A DNA stretch of 64,000 nucleotides from Phymatolithon calcareum. Lineage: Eukaryota; Rhodophyta; Florideophyceae; Hapalidiales. Below are positions 40,371 to 52,925 of the stretch, one piece after another. Position 1 is the stretch's first letter. Every line of letters begins with the position of its first letter. Below the pieces are notes generated by a model. It had not been told where the DNA came from and searched no databases. It saw only the letters and a program-made list of their open reading frames with translations. The stretch spans positions 372,001 to 436,000 of the forward strand of contig OZ345371.1 in assembly GCA_977006965.1 (NCBI GenBank), in the 5' to 3' direction. The position numbers were made by a program, and so were the translations under genes.

Positions 40371-43199
40371 TACACTGATTACTGCAATTAACCTGGTCCA
40401 GGTTAATTTTGAACCGCAAATTATTTTGCTGAAACGCTAAATAATCTGGTCCAGGTTAATTTGGAATCTAGATTAATTAGAGACTGGATACATCGTAATC
40501 AATAACTTGCATTAGGAGCAGAATAGAAGTCTTTATCCACCTTTATCGCCCATTAGACAGGCATTTCGGGGGGTACTTTCTGAAGAATGCAAATGTCAAC
40601 TCTTCAAGGACAAGTCTCACATTCAAACACTTTTATTCATTTTGCAGGCATTCTTATCAAGCAATGATAGAATTTTTCTAACCAGACTAGGATTCAATGG
40701 AATCCTCCTCAAAGTGAGATCGATGTTTTGAAATTATCTCCTGGAGATTAGAAAAAAGTTGTGATTCCTCCCACTTGGTCGACTTGCCGGTCTCTAAGTC
40801 ATAGTTTAGTGACATGCCCATTCGAACCATGGCTTTTCGAGCAAAACTTATTTCATTGCTGTCTCTCTGGTGGTTGACATCTCTCACAGAATCTGCAGCC
40901 AATCGTAGAAAGAACCTCTTACCTGGGTTGACCAGCTTTCCACTTGAACCAGCCACACCAGGCTTCCATTTTGAGTCTCCAATAAGCTGAACTTTGTACG
41001 CATCGCATCTCCTCCTCCAAGCGTCCTTAATCTTTGAGATAATGAATGAATCGGCGGGCTGTACCAAATGTGTTGCATTGGTCGGAAATTTGCGAAGGAC
41101 TGTCTTGACTTTCTTTAGATTTCGCTCTTGGAGAGGAGTTTGACCATGCCCGTTGGCATTGTCGACAAATAAAACTCTTGTCCTGCCCCCTGACAATTTC
41201 TGAATAGCTCTTTTCTCTGCCAACCACTCAGTGAAAACTCTTTTGTCCATCCATCCACGCCTGCCGGTGCGATAGCATACTCCAGGGACATTATCCGGGA
41301 CACCTTGTATCGGATATGAACATTTGTTGTTGATAAAAACAAGCATTGGAACCTCAATATGTGCATCCGCTCCTCCTGTAATTCTCACCATCATGGTGAT
41401 CCCCTCATTTCCCGACACAACATCGGCGTATCGCACTTCTTCCTGTGCACGGAACCCTATAGTACGGCCATTGTCCATGTTAAATATGAAGTGCGTCTCG
41501 TCAGCATTTTCAGTGCAGTTTTCGTCCAGAAACCCCGAATCAAAACCTCGTTTCAACTCTCCGAGGTGAGCTGCAACTTCTTTCTAAATTTGAATTTGCT
41601 TTTCCGGTGAGACCGACAAACTTCCTGACTGTGATCGATGAACAAGTTGGTGGTTCATCATGAACGATTGAATCCACCGATAGGATATTTTGTTCCCAAT
41701 ACGATAATTACCACATAGCACACTACGATGAAATGGTGATTGCGGTGGAGCCTCAAGAATGAGAGCCTTTGCGGCACATACAAGAAGAGATGGACTAATT
41801 TTGATGCTTGCAGACTGCATGCGATCAAACTCTTCTAGGAGCTCTTCGTAAAGGGCAATGACCCATTCTGACCGCTTCCTCCCACGGCCAGGAAGGGATT
41901 TGAAGTTAGCCCTTTTCACTCCAAGTCCTAGACGTCCTGAGATAAGTCCCGTACGGGAGCCTTCCTTCTTGGTGCTCAAATAAAGGTCTTTCTGCTTCCA
42001 CCACGCAGTGGCCTTTGCATGGTTTGCCTTATAGCTTCCAGAAAACATATGAGGAAAATTCGCAATAGCTTTCGAAGCTTTTGCCAAACTCGGCATTTTC
42101 TTTCACCATCCATTGGACAACCACCAATCTCTGCGATAGGGTTGAGACGAGGTGATGTTGACGAGCTGACCGGACAGGATTACCGGTGCTGATAGTGCGA
42201 GCTCATTGCTGACGTCTACGGAGCCATAATTATCGTTAATCGCGATTGGTTCAGAACCAGATTCGGGCGTGGTCTGAGACATATGAAGAAATCTATGCCC
42301 AGCCGGTGATAGTAATGCGCGTCCTTCTTCGCCGTCAAGAGGTACGGTGGATGAAGCAAAAACAGCTCGTTCTAAAGGATTTGGAGTCGTGCCGGTCTGC
42401 TTCTTGAGGAATGAAATAAAATGCTCCTCCCATTGATTCGCGATGATACAATTTGGGAACTGGAATAAATGGGAGTTGATCTGCTCTATTGCCGGCTTAA
42501 TTTTAGTTTTGTTCTCGGCAATGGTTTGTTCGGCCTTGTTTTTGTCGTAACCAAGGCGATGAAGAAATTGCTTCAGAGCTATTAAACTCTTTTCATGGTT
42601 TGACTCCATGTTGTATGCATATGCGAAAAGGTTGGGATATGGCTGTTTGGCTGGTTTAAGTCAGAAAGTATTCTGCTATATCTTTCATATATACCATCGG
42701 AAGAGCTTCCCACCATTAAGGCTTTAAAATTTGGACACTGAATTTTATGTCATTAAAAACTAAGAACAGTATTTAAATTAGTATTATAGGAGCTACAAAT
42801 TTGTATCAGACCTGTAAAGTTACATAATGATGGATCCAAGCATTACTTTTGCGATCGCGCAATAACTTTTGCATCTGCGAAATATGTAAGGCTAGATGAA
42901 TACAGATGACCTAGCCTTTCCATTGAACACGTCATTTTGGATATGTAAATCAGATTACGGCAGCATATATGCGATACAACAGATCCCTGTATATGTTAAA
43001 ACAAAACAGCAATGTTACTGTCAACAGGAATATTCTTTTCGGAAACTTTTAGACTTTACTGAAGTTGCTTATACTGTAGACCAACACAAATTAACCTGGA
43101 TACCAGGTGCACATGATTGAAACATAAATTAACATGGACCAGTTTATTTATGAATCCAGAGTAATTACTATATCCAGGTTAAATGCAGTAATCAGTGTA
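40371..43199 (-). mobile_element. pogo-type DNA transposon with TA duplication
   Basis: The element at 40373-43197 (2825 bp) lies between TA dinucleotides (40371-40372 and 43198-43199). Its 24-bp terminal inverted repeats begin CACTGATTACTGCA and end with TTAACCTGG; they differ at one position. Just inside the left end the palindrome TTAACCTGGTCCAGGTTAA (40389-40407) and a second CTGGTCCAGGTTAATTT form subterminal repeats. The transposase lies on the minus strand. Removing the element restores a plausible empty site with a single TA. Confidence 0.93.
40687..42609 (-). pseudogene. pogo-like transposase, one frame with two stop codons
   Basis: The three open segments 42103-42609, 41584-42096 and 40687-41556 are all in the same frame, separated only by TGA (42103-42105) and TAG (41584-41586). 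The middle segment has a CENP-B/Tc5-like DNA-binding helix (GNKISYRWIQSFMMNHQLVH). The last segment has the DDE_1 nuclease: NADETHFIFNM, VLFVDNANGHG and THLVQPADSF carry the three acidic residues. No frameshift is seen in 1.9 kb, so decay is slight. Possible readings are a recently killed copy, or stop-codon readthrough. The first 168-residue segment has no recognisable domain and might be a separate small protein, because a Met follows the TGA within three codons. Confidence 0.82.
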
Positions 43200-43980
43200 C
43201 ATCCTGCAAATTTTTGTAACCCCTGTAGCACGGCAAGAATATTGCAGGCATGAAACGTCTTTCGAAGTAGCCAACCATAAAGATCCATGTGTACTTGCAA
43301 AGCCATGTCTTTCCAAGCAATTCGAAAAGCGCACTATTGCTCTGCCTAGAGCCAATCACGGAGAACGTGCGTCAAATCGCAAAGAAACCTTTGAAAAACT
43401 TGAGTCACTGACAAATTGAAGACATAAAGTGAATACGTAAACATAATTATCCAACCTAGGTTTCTTGTGCAGAAGAAACATGAATACTGTAAGCAGTTCT
43501 GCAGAACCCATGTTTTTTCTGCGCAACAAGTTTGGTAGTGAGCGGGAATCAGCGCATCGCGTTGTCGAAGGACGGGAATTGCTCTCATTCTCGCGGGAAT
43601 TGGGGAAGCTCTTGGCGAGAATGGGGAGGTGTCACGGAAGAGAATTTTTGGGAGGTTAGGCTCTCCGGGTATTGCAGGCTCTATTTACATGTGTTATTAT
43701 TGTATCTGTAGGTTTGAACCAACCTTTCCCAAATTTATATTTTTGTCTATAAGCAAAAACTGTAATGACTCTGCGCCAAAAAAGATCAACATTGTTCTTC
43801 TGTTCACGCAGAGCAATAGTTTGAAGATCAGTCGACTGCACTGAGCTGTACTGCCCAAGAAAGTGCCTTGCAATGCGCAAATTCGTCCCTGTCCCTACAT
43901 TGGAACGGATTCGCAACTTTGGGGCACCTCGTCAAGTTATCGACCTTATTTCTGATGACGAAACTACTGTAGTCTTCTGA
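43200..43980. other. Unassigned stretch
   Basis: Only short frames (longest 86 aa, minus, 43656-43916) without motifs. No similarity to other parts of the window was noticed. Confidence 0.5.
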
Positions 43981-44138
43981 AGATCAATTTTGAAACCGCA
44001 AAAGCGCCTTTTCAAATCGCGCTGCGCCCTCGGCGCGAAAATCGCGCAAGTTAGGAAGAAATTCTCGGAACAAAGCTTCTCGAAATTTTAGTTGCCGCTG
44101 GTGTTGATGTCGCATTCTCATTTGTTGTCCCTCTTCCT

Positions 44139-47100
44139 TTGAAAGCGGCAGAGGTACTCTACACAACCAGCGATGATGAAAATGTCCCCAAAGAAATCAA
44201 ATATGAGCAACAGAAACTGCTGGAGGAATCTGAAAACCTTTACGCCATGCATACTTTTTCTCCGTTCCTCAAGCGTTTCGAGCCGCCCGTCCAAGCTTCG
44301 ACTCAAAAACAGCTTTTTTATGAAACTCCCACACATAAGAACCAAGAAATGCAACTTCCTCGTGCAAAGGACGAGTCCACTCACGATCACGTGACCACTC
44401 ACCCTGACAATAACGAAAGCCTTGAGTATTCAAAACTACTCACAGGATTTTCAGCGATTCATAAAGAAATGATGTGTGTTGCGAAGACCTGACGCGAGAA
44501 ACGCAGCCTTCCTATTGATCATGACGTTATGCAATCGACTAAACCACTCCGGAGAGCTCTGGCGGTCTCAGAGCCACGCTTAGACCAAACTTCACCGCCC
44601 AGAGATAGCTATTATCTCAAAGCACTGTCACGAATGAAATCGAGCTTCTTATCGAGTCTCGTCAAGAAGCATACGGAGAAGTTCTCCGGTACCGACGGCA
44701 GGTCTTGGTCATCACATTTTCAGTACCACATTGCTCTAGCGACCGCACACGACATGACAGAGCATGACGTTTTGTTAGAGATGATCCAATTCACTCTGGG
44801 ACCGGGTCCAAAAATGTCGTACGATCACTTCACGCTCCACTAAGGGACTCCATGGGACAGTTTTCAAGAGATGATGCTACAAAGGCATAATTCTGCAACC
44901 ACGCAGGCTCGAACGCGGGACGCTCTCATGTCTGTGTCTTTGAAATCAGAGTTACGTGCTCCGGACGAAGGACCTCGAGACACTCGCAACGGTCGAGCCG
45001 TCACTCGTGTTGTGAACAAGATTCTGAAACTGGCGAAGGACCTACCATAAGGCAGAAGATAAACATCTCCTACAGTTCCTTCGAATGTCTATTCAAGGGG
45101 TTGCCTTCACCAAAAATGCCCAATTGCTCTGTGTGCACGATGAAAAAGGAACCTTCGATACCCTATCATCATCTGTACAAACCGCGGCACAAGTGGAAGA
45201 CAGCTACAATCGTGCTTCAAGCATACTGCATCTGGCAGTCTCGCCATTCACTAGACCACTGTCGATGACTTAAGCGATGATATTGAGGAATTCATGATCT
45301 TATTCGTCGACAGACGCCTTGGTCGCGTTCCTCTTCGTCGATCGAAGAAATTCGGAAACAATGAGCGGGAAAATGGGGCCTGGAAAAATCAAGTGCTAAA
45401 GTGCCACGACTGTGCATCGAAGCGGCACTCAAGTTCCACCGCGAAAGCCCCGCAGAGATTGAATGACGAAAGAAAGGGAAGGGTGTACATGACGGTGTGG
45501 AGGAACAGCTACGAGATGGAGCGAAGCCAATTCAGGTAATGGCATGCTTAGCAATCGCACTTGAAGACCCTACGAGCTCCACAGATGAGCACTTACCGTC
45601 TCTCTCTTCAAGCAACGGTTCCACCGCGCCCGTTGAGACCAACTTCAAAATCTCAAAGTCCTGTCATGTGAAGAAACAAAGCGCGAGAATGAGCTAATTG
45701 AAGCGAATTTTGCAGATAGAATGGGTGACTCACATGAAAGATCATTTCTTCACGACAATACTCAGGCACCATCGCGACATGATCCTGTCTTAGAGAAAGT
45801 TCCAAGTACCAATTTCTTCTCATCCGCTGAAAACACTAGGGGAGACTTTGATAATTTCTTCATATCCGATCTCGACAGCTGCACGGAGCAAGAGAGAGCG
45901 CCTACAGTATTACTGGGGTCTACAAACGATTTTCAAGTCTGACGAAGATTCCTTGGTACCGTCGTAGACACTGACGCTGCACGGTCTTGCATTGGAACCC
46001 AGCAGGCCAACGCCCACGTCAAGCCGACGGGACACTCGCAAACAATTCTCTCATCCTCCAGCTCTTTCAAATTTGGCGACATTTGTCATCCGTCGCGCGG
46101 AATCATATAAATCTGAAGGCATACGCCTGCCGGACATGTCACTCAATTTGATGCGGACGTATTCGATGCTAATGTACTGCTGCTAATGGGACTGAATACG
46201 CTTGCATTGGTCACTCCCACTTATGCGTGACCTTGGACATATATGGCTGAGTTGGCCTGAGGAGATCTTATATACGCGCGAAGCATTGCTTAAGCTACAC
46301 TGGCATTACAAAAATTCTTCAGCGAGCAATCTTTTCAATCTGGTGAAAAGGATTGGCCCGGGCAACCTCCCACGTTGTACAATGGCTGTACTGAAGTACA
46401 TAGAGCAAAAGCGTGACACATGTTCGAAAATTGATCTCAAACAGTTTAGGTTCCAGGTTGGCTCCGGCGACGTCTCCGAGATCGAATTCAATCGTGAAAT
46501 CCTCATGGATACGGTGAAGATTGAAGAGTGAAACGCTTCACACATAGTTGACGCCGAAACTCAATTCGGTGCAGCGAAATTTCTGGACTCAATGGACACT
46601 AAGTCAGTATGGAATGCACTACTCGACTGTTGGGTGCTAGTATAGGCGGAGCAGCCCGACGTTTTCCTCATGGACCAAGGGTCTGCATTCACTTCTGATG
46701 AATGGAAATCTTTTGCGAAAGACAATGGCGTCGTGCTCAAATATTCGGGTGTGCAACATCATAACGGCATCAGCATTTGCGAACGATATCACTCTGCGCT
46801 TCGAAAAATCTACGGAAAACCTGAAATTGCATCCCGAAATGGACCCAGACTTGATGCTCAAAACATCCATAAAGGCGATGAATGATAACCTAGGACCTGA
46901 GGGTCTCGTTCTAACAATCTTGGTATTTGGAAGCGTGCCTCGCTACACTCCTGTTGGGCTACATAACACTCTTCCATCCCAATTCCAGCGCTTCCGGGCA
47001 ATTCATATTGCTCGACAGGAGTATCTAAGGATCGTCAACAATCTTCACGTTTCGGGTGCACTTTGCTCAAAAGTACTGCAAGATTCCGACCGCGTGTACA

Positions 47101-48691
47101 CGGATGGTGACATTGTCCGCGTCTATTGCGTACTCCGGTCCATTGCAATTCTCGGAAGTAAGCGAGAATTTGCGGATGGTCAAGCCCTACATAGGTGGCG
47201 GACTGTACCAACTATACTCAACATCCCAGATTAAGCCATACAAAGGATTGGACACTCAAGCTTCAGAATTCGTGAAAAAGACGTCTGACGCCTATGGACA
47301 GTGCCGGAGAGACTGCGCTCGCCCGGAGCAGTTCTCGGTACACATCACGGAAGTGCTAGACCGAAACGACCCTCGGGCTGAAAGCCCGAAAATGAAAGAA
47401 GCTGTTGAGTGCGAAATTCAAGGACTCGTTTGACGGGGATGCTTTCGCATCACAATTCGCGAGGAGCTTCCCGAAAATGCTAACGTTCTTGGTTCCCGCC
47501 TTGTAGTTAGGATTAAGGACGAGAACCCTGGCGATGAGAGGTACAAAGCCCGGCTTGTTGTCGGCGGTCACCTTGACAACGACAAAGAAAGTCTAGTGCA
47601 CGCTTCACCCAACTTGACACAAGCCTCCGCACGTGTTCTACTGGCCCTTGCATCCGTGATGGGTTTTAAATTTTGGACGAAAGATACCGCTCAGGCCTAT
47701 TTATAGTCATGCACAAATCTTATGTGGGAAATCTACATCAAACCCACAAAGGAATTTAACCTCTCTCCTAAACACGTTCTGAAGCTTACGAAGCCACTCT
47801 ATGGACTCGCAGATTCAGGCGATAGATGACATCACACTCTTAAGGAGCATCAGCCTCGTGACTTGAGCATACTGCCGACAAACGGGGATTAAGTCTGTAC
47901 TACCGGCACACCGGCGACCGGCTTTCTGGTCTTTCCGGTGTCTAGGTTGATCAAACTCTACAAACTGGCGACGACGCGTTCCGGAAGTGTACATAATGCA
48001 CTAGTGAACGATTTGACGCTACTCCACGAAAATTTGGCAAAGGCACATTCGCGGGCATGTTCTTTGAGCAAGCGGAGGACTGTTCGAGAGTTTCCATATC
48101 TATGCAAAGTTATATTGCGTAAAAACTCGTGCTAGGCCCTGTACCATGTTCATTAGCATTCCTTCGACCCCTCCGAGCGCAGTGGGCATGGAGAACTCAT
48201 TGTCGACACGACGTTTCCTGTGCTGTGGCATTGTCGATGCAGGTAACGGAGAAGAGTTTTGAACCAGTGCACGATGCAGAAGCTCTGAAAAAATAATCAG
48301 GCACCTTAAGCGAAACGATCTATCAGTCATATTCTCAAAACTGGACAGGAAGTGCCTACACCTACGCTCATGCGCCGATACGAGTCATGCCAATAACAAA
48401 GACCTGTCATCACAACTTGATGTCGTCATTCTATTGTGTGACAAAGACGACAAGTGTCCACTCATAGGATACAATTCCTACAAGTGCCAGCGCGTGACGA
48501 GATCTGCCTTAGCGACAGAGTGCCATGCCTTCGCCGATGCCTTTGACTACGCCTGCATGCTGAAGCAAGACCTCGAGGGCTTGCTAAATCAGATAATTCC
48601 CATCCAAATGTTCACTGATTCCAAGTCTTTATTCGATGTTATCGTCAAAGCAAGCCGTACGGTGGAACTGACCGTGACGTTCCACAGTTAG
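44139..48691 (+). pseudogene. Second copia-like retrotransposon, decayed Gag-Pol
   Basis: The order is gag, protease, integrase, reverse transcriptase, RNase H, spread over many frames. Gag: 44139-44843, one frame with a TGA (44490-44492), including EKFSGTDGRSWSSHFQYHIA. A damaged knuckle CHDCASKRH lies near 45400. Protease: VVDTDAARSCIG near 45970, with Gly of the DTG site changed to Asp. Integrase: ILMDTVKIEE, then FLMDQGSAFTSDEW (about 46665) and ICERYHSALRKIY (about 46775). Reverse transcriptase: RLVVRIKDENPGDERYKARL and VMGFKFWTKDTAQAYL then TAG near 47700. RNase H: SALATECHAFADAFDYACML and QMFTDSKSLFDVI (48434-48691). It is not the same family as the intact copia. LTRs were not found, and LINE-B truncates the 3' end. 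Confidence 0.8.
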
Positions 48692-50627
48692 AACCGGGCC
48701 CTAGGAGCCCCAGTGGACCCGAGTAAGTTTTCCGCGTACATCTTGAACGTGTGCAAAGCGGAGAAGGATTGAAATGTGACCCTTGAAAGGTTTCCCGTTA
48801 GCAGAGCAATGAGGAGGCACTTTCGATGAGCCTTTAACAGAGTGCCAAGAGGGAAAATTGCGGGCCCAGACGGCGTTGCTGTTGAGATGCTACACGCAAA
48901 CAAGGAGCTTGGTTTCGAATTGATTCTGGTTCTGTGGGAGACATGCGGGCGACTGAGGTGCCTCCCACGACAATGGCGGTAAGCAAGACTAAGAAAGGTT
49001 CAGCACAAATTGCGGCAAACTACAGGCCTATCTCTCTACTGAGTCAGATTAGGAAGATAATCGATTCCGCCCTAGACTCATACATAAGGGATCACTAACG
49101 GTTTAGCAGAGCACAACTGGGCTTTCGGAGAGACAAGGGCACATATTTGGCCATACTTCGCAAAAAGAATACAATGTACAATGGTCACCCGTACGATGCT
49201 GTACTTGACTTGTCAGCAGTGTATGACAGCGTCCCGAGGGATATCCTCCTCGAGCGACTGAAGAAAAAGTTGCCGGCGCACATAACAAAGATGGTTTCTT
49301 ACCTGATGAAATCGTCGTGGATCATGTCGGCAGGAGACGAAACGAAAACGTCGTGCATTATCGACCAAGGTGTTCCGCAGGGCTCCCTTCTTAGTCCGTG
49401 CCTATATAACATATTCATGGATACGTTCACCGAAACCGCCGCCCAAGTAACAAGAAAAGTGTCTGACCATCCAGCGCAGCTATTTGCGGATGACGTTCTT
49501 CTTCAGGCAAATAATGCAAAAGGATTGCAAAAACTATTGGACATAGCTAAGAAGTGGGCAGCCGAGAACTCCATGAAATGGAACACAAAGCCAGGAAGCA
49601 GCGAGGTCCTTAAGTACAAAGGACTCTCAAAGAAGAAATTCTTCCTTGCAGGAAAAGAGCTGCACCAGGCCTGGAGACTGTCCTACCTCGGGATCAGTAT
49701 GAACAACAACGGAGTCACCGATGATACAGCAATCTCAAGAGTTCGGAATGTGATGGGCTGCATACACAAACTCCTCCAAATTGGCTTGAACGTCAGAAGA
49801 TTCCAACCAACCACGTTCATCAGGATTTTCAAGTCGTTGATTCTCCCCAAATGTGAGTATGCCATTCACCTGACCCCGATCACGAAACGACTACTATCGG
49901 CAATTGAAGCAGCAGAAGGTCTTTTCTAATACGTTTTCGGAAAATATGCCGAGTATGGAAGGGAGAGGATGCGAGTGCTCGGCCGTCTCGCCAGTCCACA
50001 GATGAGGAGAATGCACCAGGCTGAAAGGTTCGCGTTAAGCTTGGTAAGAAGGAGGAAGTTCCTGGAGCTTTCAGAAGAATACCAGGGAAGAGAATATGAT
50101 CTGGAAGACGTATCAAAGGACATTGGTATCTCGGGGAAGAGGAACACCTTAAAGAAGCACTGAAACAAGCGGAAGAAGGTATGGGTCCAAAAAGCGACGC
50201 CTACAAGCAACAGTCAAAGTCTAGTCTTTGGAAGAAGAGTGCCCGACAGTTAAAATCCAGCTTGGCGTACCGAACGACCTACCAGGATTGCTGTACATAA
50301 GGGACAGAACTGCGCGTTTGGGATGCCTGAGAGTCATTTTCAACAGAGTTCCTTTGTCGAGGAAATCCATTCTGGCGAAGTACTTTGGGACTGGTGCTAT
50401 GGTTGAGCTTATCGTGTTGCAACGTATACTACGGTCTATAAAGATGGACCAAGAAACGGAATATGAATGCAAAAAAGCTTACTCGGGCCCTCACAGGGAG
50501 AGAAATTCGGATTAAGGAGATATGAGAAGGATAGTAGAGAGATGAGTATGGAAAAAAGCGAGAAGCTGCCCTGTTACTCAAATTGAGGCTTTGGGAGCTT
50601 TTAAAATGAATCAACATATATCCCCCT
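48692..50627 (+). mobile_element. LINE-B1, longest LINE-B copy
   Basis: Frames run from GKIAGPDGVAVEMLHANKEL (about 48855) through the reverse transcriptase to the family 3' end (CATATATCCCC near 50620). It interrupts the RNase H frame of the copia relic. The same 3' end sequence terminates the copies at 51910, 53488 and, in reverse, 31687 and 29955. It ends in an AT-rich stretch rather than a clear poly(A) run. Stops and frameshifts lie near 48970-49110 and 49929. Confidence 0.82.
49147..49929 (+). pseudogene. LINE-B1 reverse transcriptase core
   Basis: This 260-codon frame contains the catalytic palm: AVLDLSAVYDSVPRDILLER (first Asp), QGVPQGSLLSPCLYNIFMD, LFADDVLLQANNAKGL (Asp pair), MKWNTKPGSSEVLKYKGLS and LSYLGISMNNNGVTDDT. 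The thumb KCEYAIHLTPITKRLLSAIE ends at a TAA (49927-49929), after which the frame continues with YVFGKYAEYGRERMRVLGRL (from 49930). The fingers (NYRPISLLSQIRK, near 49020) are in other frames upstream. Catalytic residues are intact but the copy cannot make a whole protein. Confidence 0.82.
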
Positions 50628-51065
50628 ACAATTGGTATTCCTAAGACTGGATTTTGCGCGCAAGTGGTAAATTCAGTAAAATAAGGAAATGCACGTAAGA
50701 AACCGTATGCACCCCTTGCGAATCTCTTGGATATAGTTTCGTGTAACTATAGGAAAGCGCTCGTGTTACAGAGTCAATGCCTTCCTTTTTGCTTCTGAAT
50801 TTCACTTCGATGATTACCAGCATTAATCCTTTTTCCTCTCTCAAGTCTTCTCGATTGTCACTTTATCTCTTATATCGATTTGCGACATTTGGAGAATACT
50901 ACCAGAATAAAATGATATCCGTAGACGAAGACGCGAGCCTTCTAGATCATCTAAACGAACAGGAATATTTAGATACAAAAAATGCCACTTTGCTTGTAGC
51001 TTCCCACACTGTGCACCAAATCACCGCAAAAACTTCTCGTCTCAGACGCATGTCCGCGACTAAGG
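50628..51065. other. Unassigned stretch
   Basis: AT-rich, with a 109-aa plus frame (50777-51106) lacking recognisable motifs. Nothing else is seen. Confidence 0.4.
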
Positions 51066-51242
51066 AGCAGAAATTCTTTGTCCTAAATGGCCATCAAACG
51101 TGGTAAAAACTCGCTAAAGAGACACCCCTAGCCAATCCTACTTCTCATCCCTAGCAAAATGTGCGATCATACTCACCCTAGCCAAACCTTCTATTCATCC
51201 GTTTCTCAGAGCACTCTACGCGACAGTAAAATATATTGCGCG

Positions 51243-51920
51243 CCACTCTCTGGTTTTGCGGAACATCGAAAAAATGGAATGAGAGTGCTCTGTCAGCTAG
51301 ATAGTCCGGCGGTGAGGAAGACTCACCAAGCGGAAAGGTTTGCTTTAAGCCTGTTAAAACGGAAAACGTACCTGGAACAGGCAGAAGAATACCGAGGAAG
51401 ACAGGAGCAAATGGCAGAAGTGTGTAAGGACATTAACTATCTCAGAAACGAGGAGCACCTCAGCAAAGTATTGAAACAAGCAGAAGAAGGTAAAGTGTCA
51501 AAGAAGCGGCGATTAGAAGATGCAATCCAAGTGTGACAAAAATGCGAAGAGGATCGCTCAGTGAAAATCCCGATAAACAAGCATAAGGAGTTGCCAGGAG
51601 TGTTACAAATAAGGGAGAGTGCGACAAGGCTAAGATGCCTAAGACTGATTTTTAACAGAGCTCCGTTGAGGAGGAAATCAATCCTCGGTGAGTATGCTTA
51701 TTGCACTCCAACGCATACTCTGGTCTAATCTGATGGACAAATAGACTGAATATGAATGCAAAAGATTAACTCGAACTCTCATATGGAGAGAAACTCGAAT
51801 CAAGGAAATGTTAGGAAAATTGAATGCGGTAAGTTAGAAGTAATTGAGAATCTGCTCCGTTACTCACAGTGAGATCTTGAGTGCTTTTAAAATAAATCAG
51901 CATATATCACCCACTCTCTG
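51243..51920 (+). mobile_element. LINE-B2, 5'-truncated, 10-bp TSD
   Basis: The duplication CCACTCTCTG lies at 51243-51252 and 51911-51920. The inside matches LINE-B1 from its ...VFGK block on: HQAERFALSLLKRKTYLEQA (51159-51536), AEEGKVSKKRRLEDAIQ, then IPINKHKELPGVLQIRESA and the 3' end. Stops in several places. Confidence 0.85.
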
Positions 51921-51939
51921 CTTTAGCTCTTCGTCGAAA

Positions 51940-52494
51940 CTATTGATAGTTTCGCCGTCATTTGAAGGCTGTGAAGTCGATGATCAAGGACTGATCCGCT
52001 TTGTCGATATGCTTTCGCTTCGCCTTGACAAGGTTGTGGATCTTGGGCCTACCACATGTCTCTGAGAAGTGGCTGGAGTGTCCACACGAGGAGCAGTGAC
52101 TGGCCCTTATTCCGGAAGGCAAGTAGGGCTTTTTGCACTGACTCGGCTTAGCCACAAGGTCAAACAGCATCAAACCATCCTGTACTAGCTGGTCACCAGT
52201 GACTGCAACGCGCGCGATGTTGCCCTCGTGTTGCTTGGCCCACGCTCGCAACAGCCATAGATCCCCAAACCAGTGATCCTGTCACCCCCGACGCTCGGCA
52301 GCACGCTGACGTTCACACGGAAATTGCAAATTGTGCGCTGGCTACAGATGAGTACCAGAAGCTACTTGTTGCGCTTCGCCATGAGGTCCGCATTTCCCAT
52401 GGCCATTTTGTGGGAGATCTCAACATTAACAATGTCGTCGAAGCTTGACCCAACGTAGTCGCCCACCTGTAGCACGAGCTCCTTCTTATCCATG
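51940..52494 (-). pseudogene. MULE M3 transposase remnant
   Basis: The N-terminus at 52494 reads MDKKELVLQVGDYVGSSFDD, with CSQRTICNFRVNVSVLPSVG for the MuDR zinc finger. Then comes a jump to the C-terminal tail (51958-52251): GDQLVQDGLMLFDLVAKPSQ and a complete CCHC knuckle CSSCGHSSHFSETC (C-x2-C-x4-H-x4-C), followed by NLVKAKRKHIDKADQSLIID. The catalytic core and SWIM finger are deleted. It is the best preserved knuckle of the four MULE relics. Confidence 0.75.
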
Positions 52495-52530
52495 ATTTAA
52501 GAGTGAGTAGTGCGGGAGCGTTGAAACCAT

Positions 52531-52925
52531 TTAGGCTGATCACGGTAGCTGGTCATCTCACTACCTTCTTTCATCTCCTTCTGTTCTCTCTCTCAGCTTC
52601 CTTGAGTATTGCGGCACAGCACTCTGGGCGGAATCCATGTACTACGAAACAACCAGAAGGTGATAGTCTTTTCCCATGGAGGAGGCCGTAGCAAAGTTCT
52701 TGCCATTATAAAAAGCCTTCGATAAGCGAGGAAAAATTCGTGACTGAGCTCTTGTCTCCTCCATGTGCGCAGTGGCGCACGAGAGGCCGAACAGGTTATG
52801 ATAGCCGGCCTGTATCAAATCCACTTAAATTCGCAAGATTTCTTCAAATCCGACAACTGCGGGGTTGGGTCTGGCATTTCGACTGTGGAGAGTTCTTGAT
52901 TCCCCGAGTCCCAGGCGAGCGCGCA
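52531..52925. other. Unassigned stretch
   Basis: Short frames only; no similarity to other regions is seen until R copy 2 begins. Confidence 0.4.

Larger units (their letters stand above)
51066..52530 (-). mobile_element. MULE M3, truncated, with LINE-B2 inside
   Basis: The left end (51066-51234) is the terminal repeat of the M2/M4 subfamily: TAAATGGCCA, then CACCCCTAGCCAA and CACTCTACGCGACAGTAAAAT. The coding part on the minus strand is at about 51940-52494. The right terminus was not found: similarity to M4 stops near 52531 after the leader word ACGCTCCCGCA. LINE-B2 sits in the 3' untranslated part. Confidence 0.72.
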
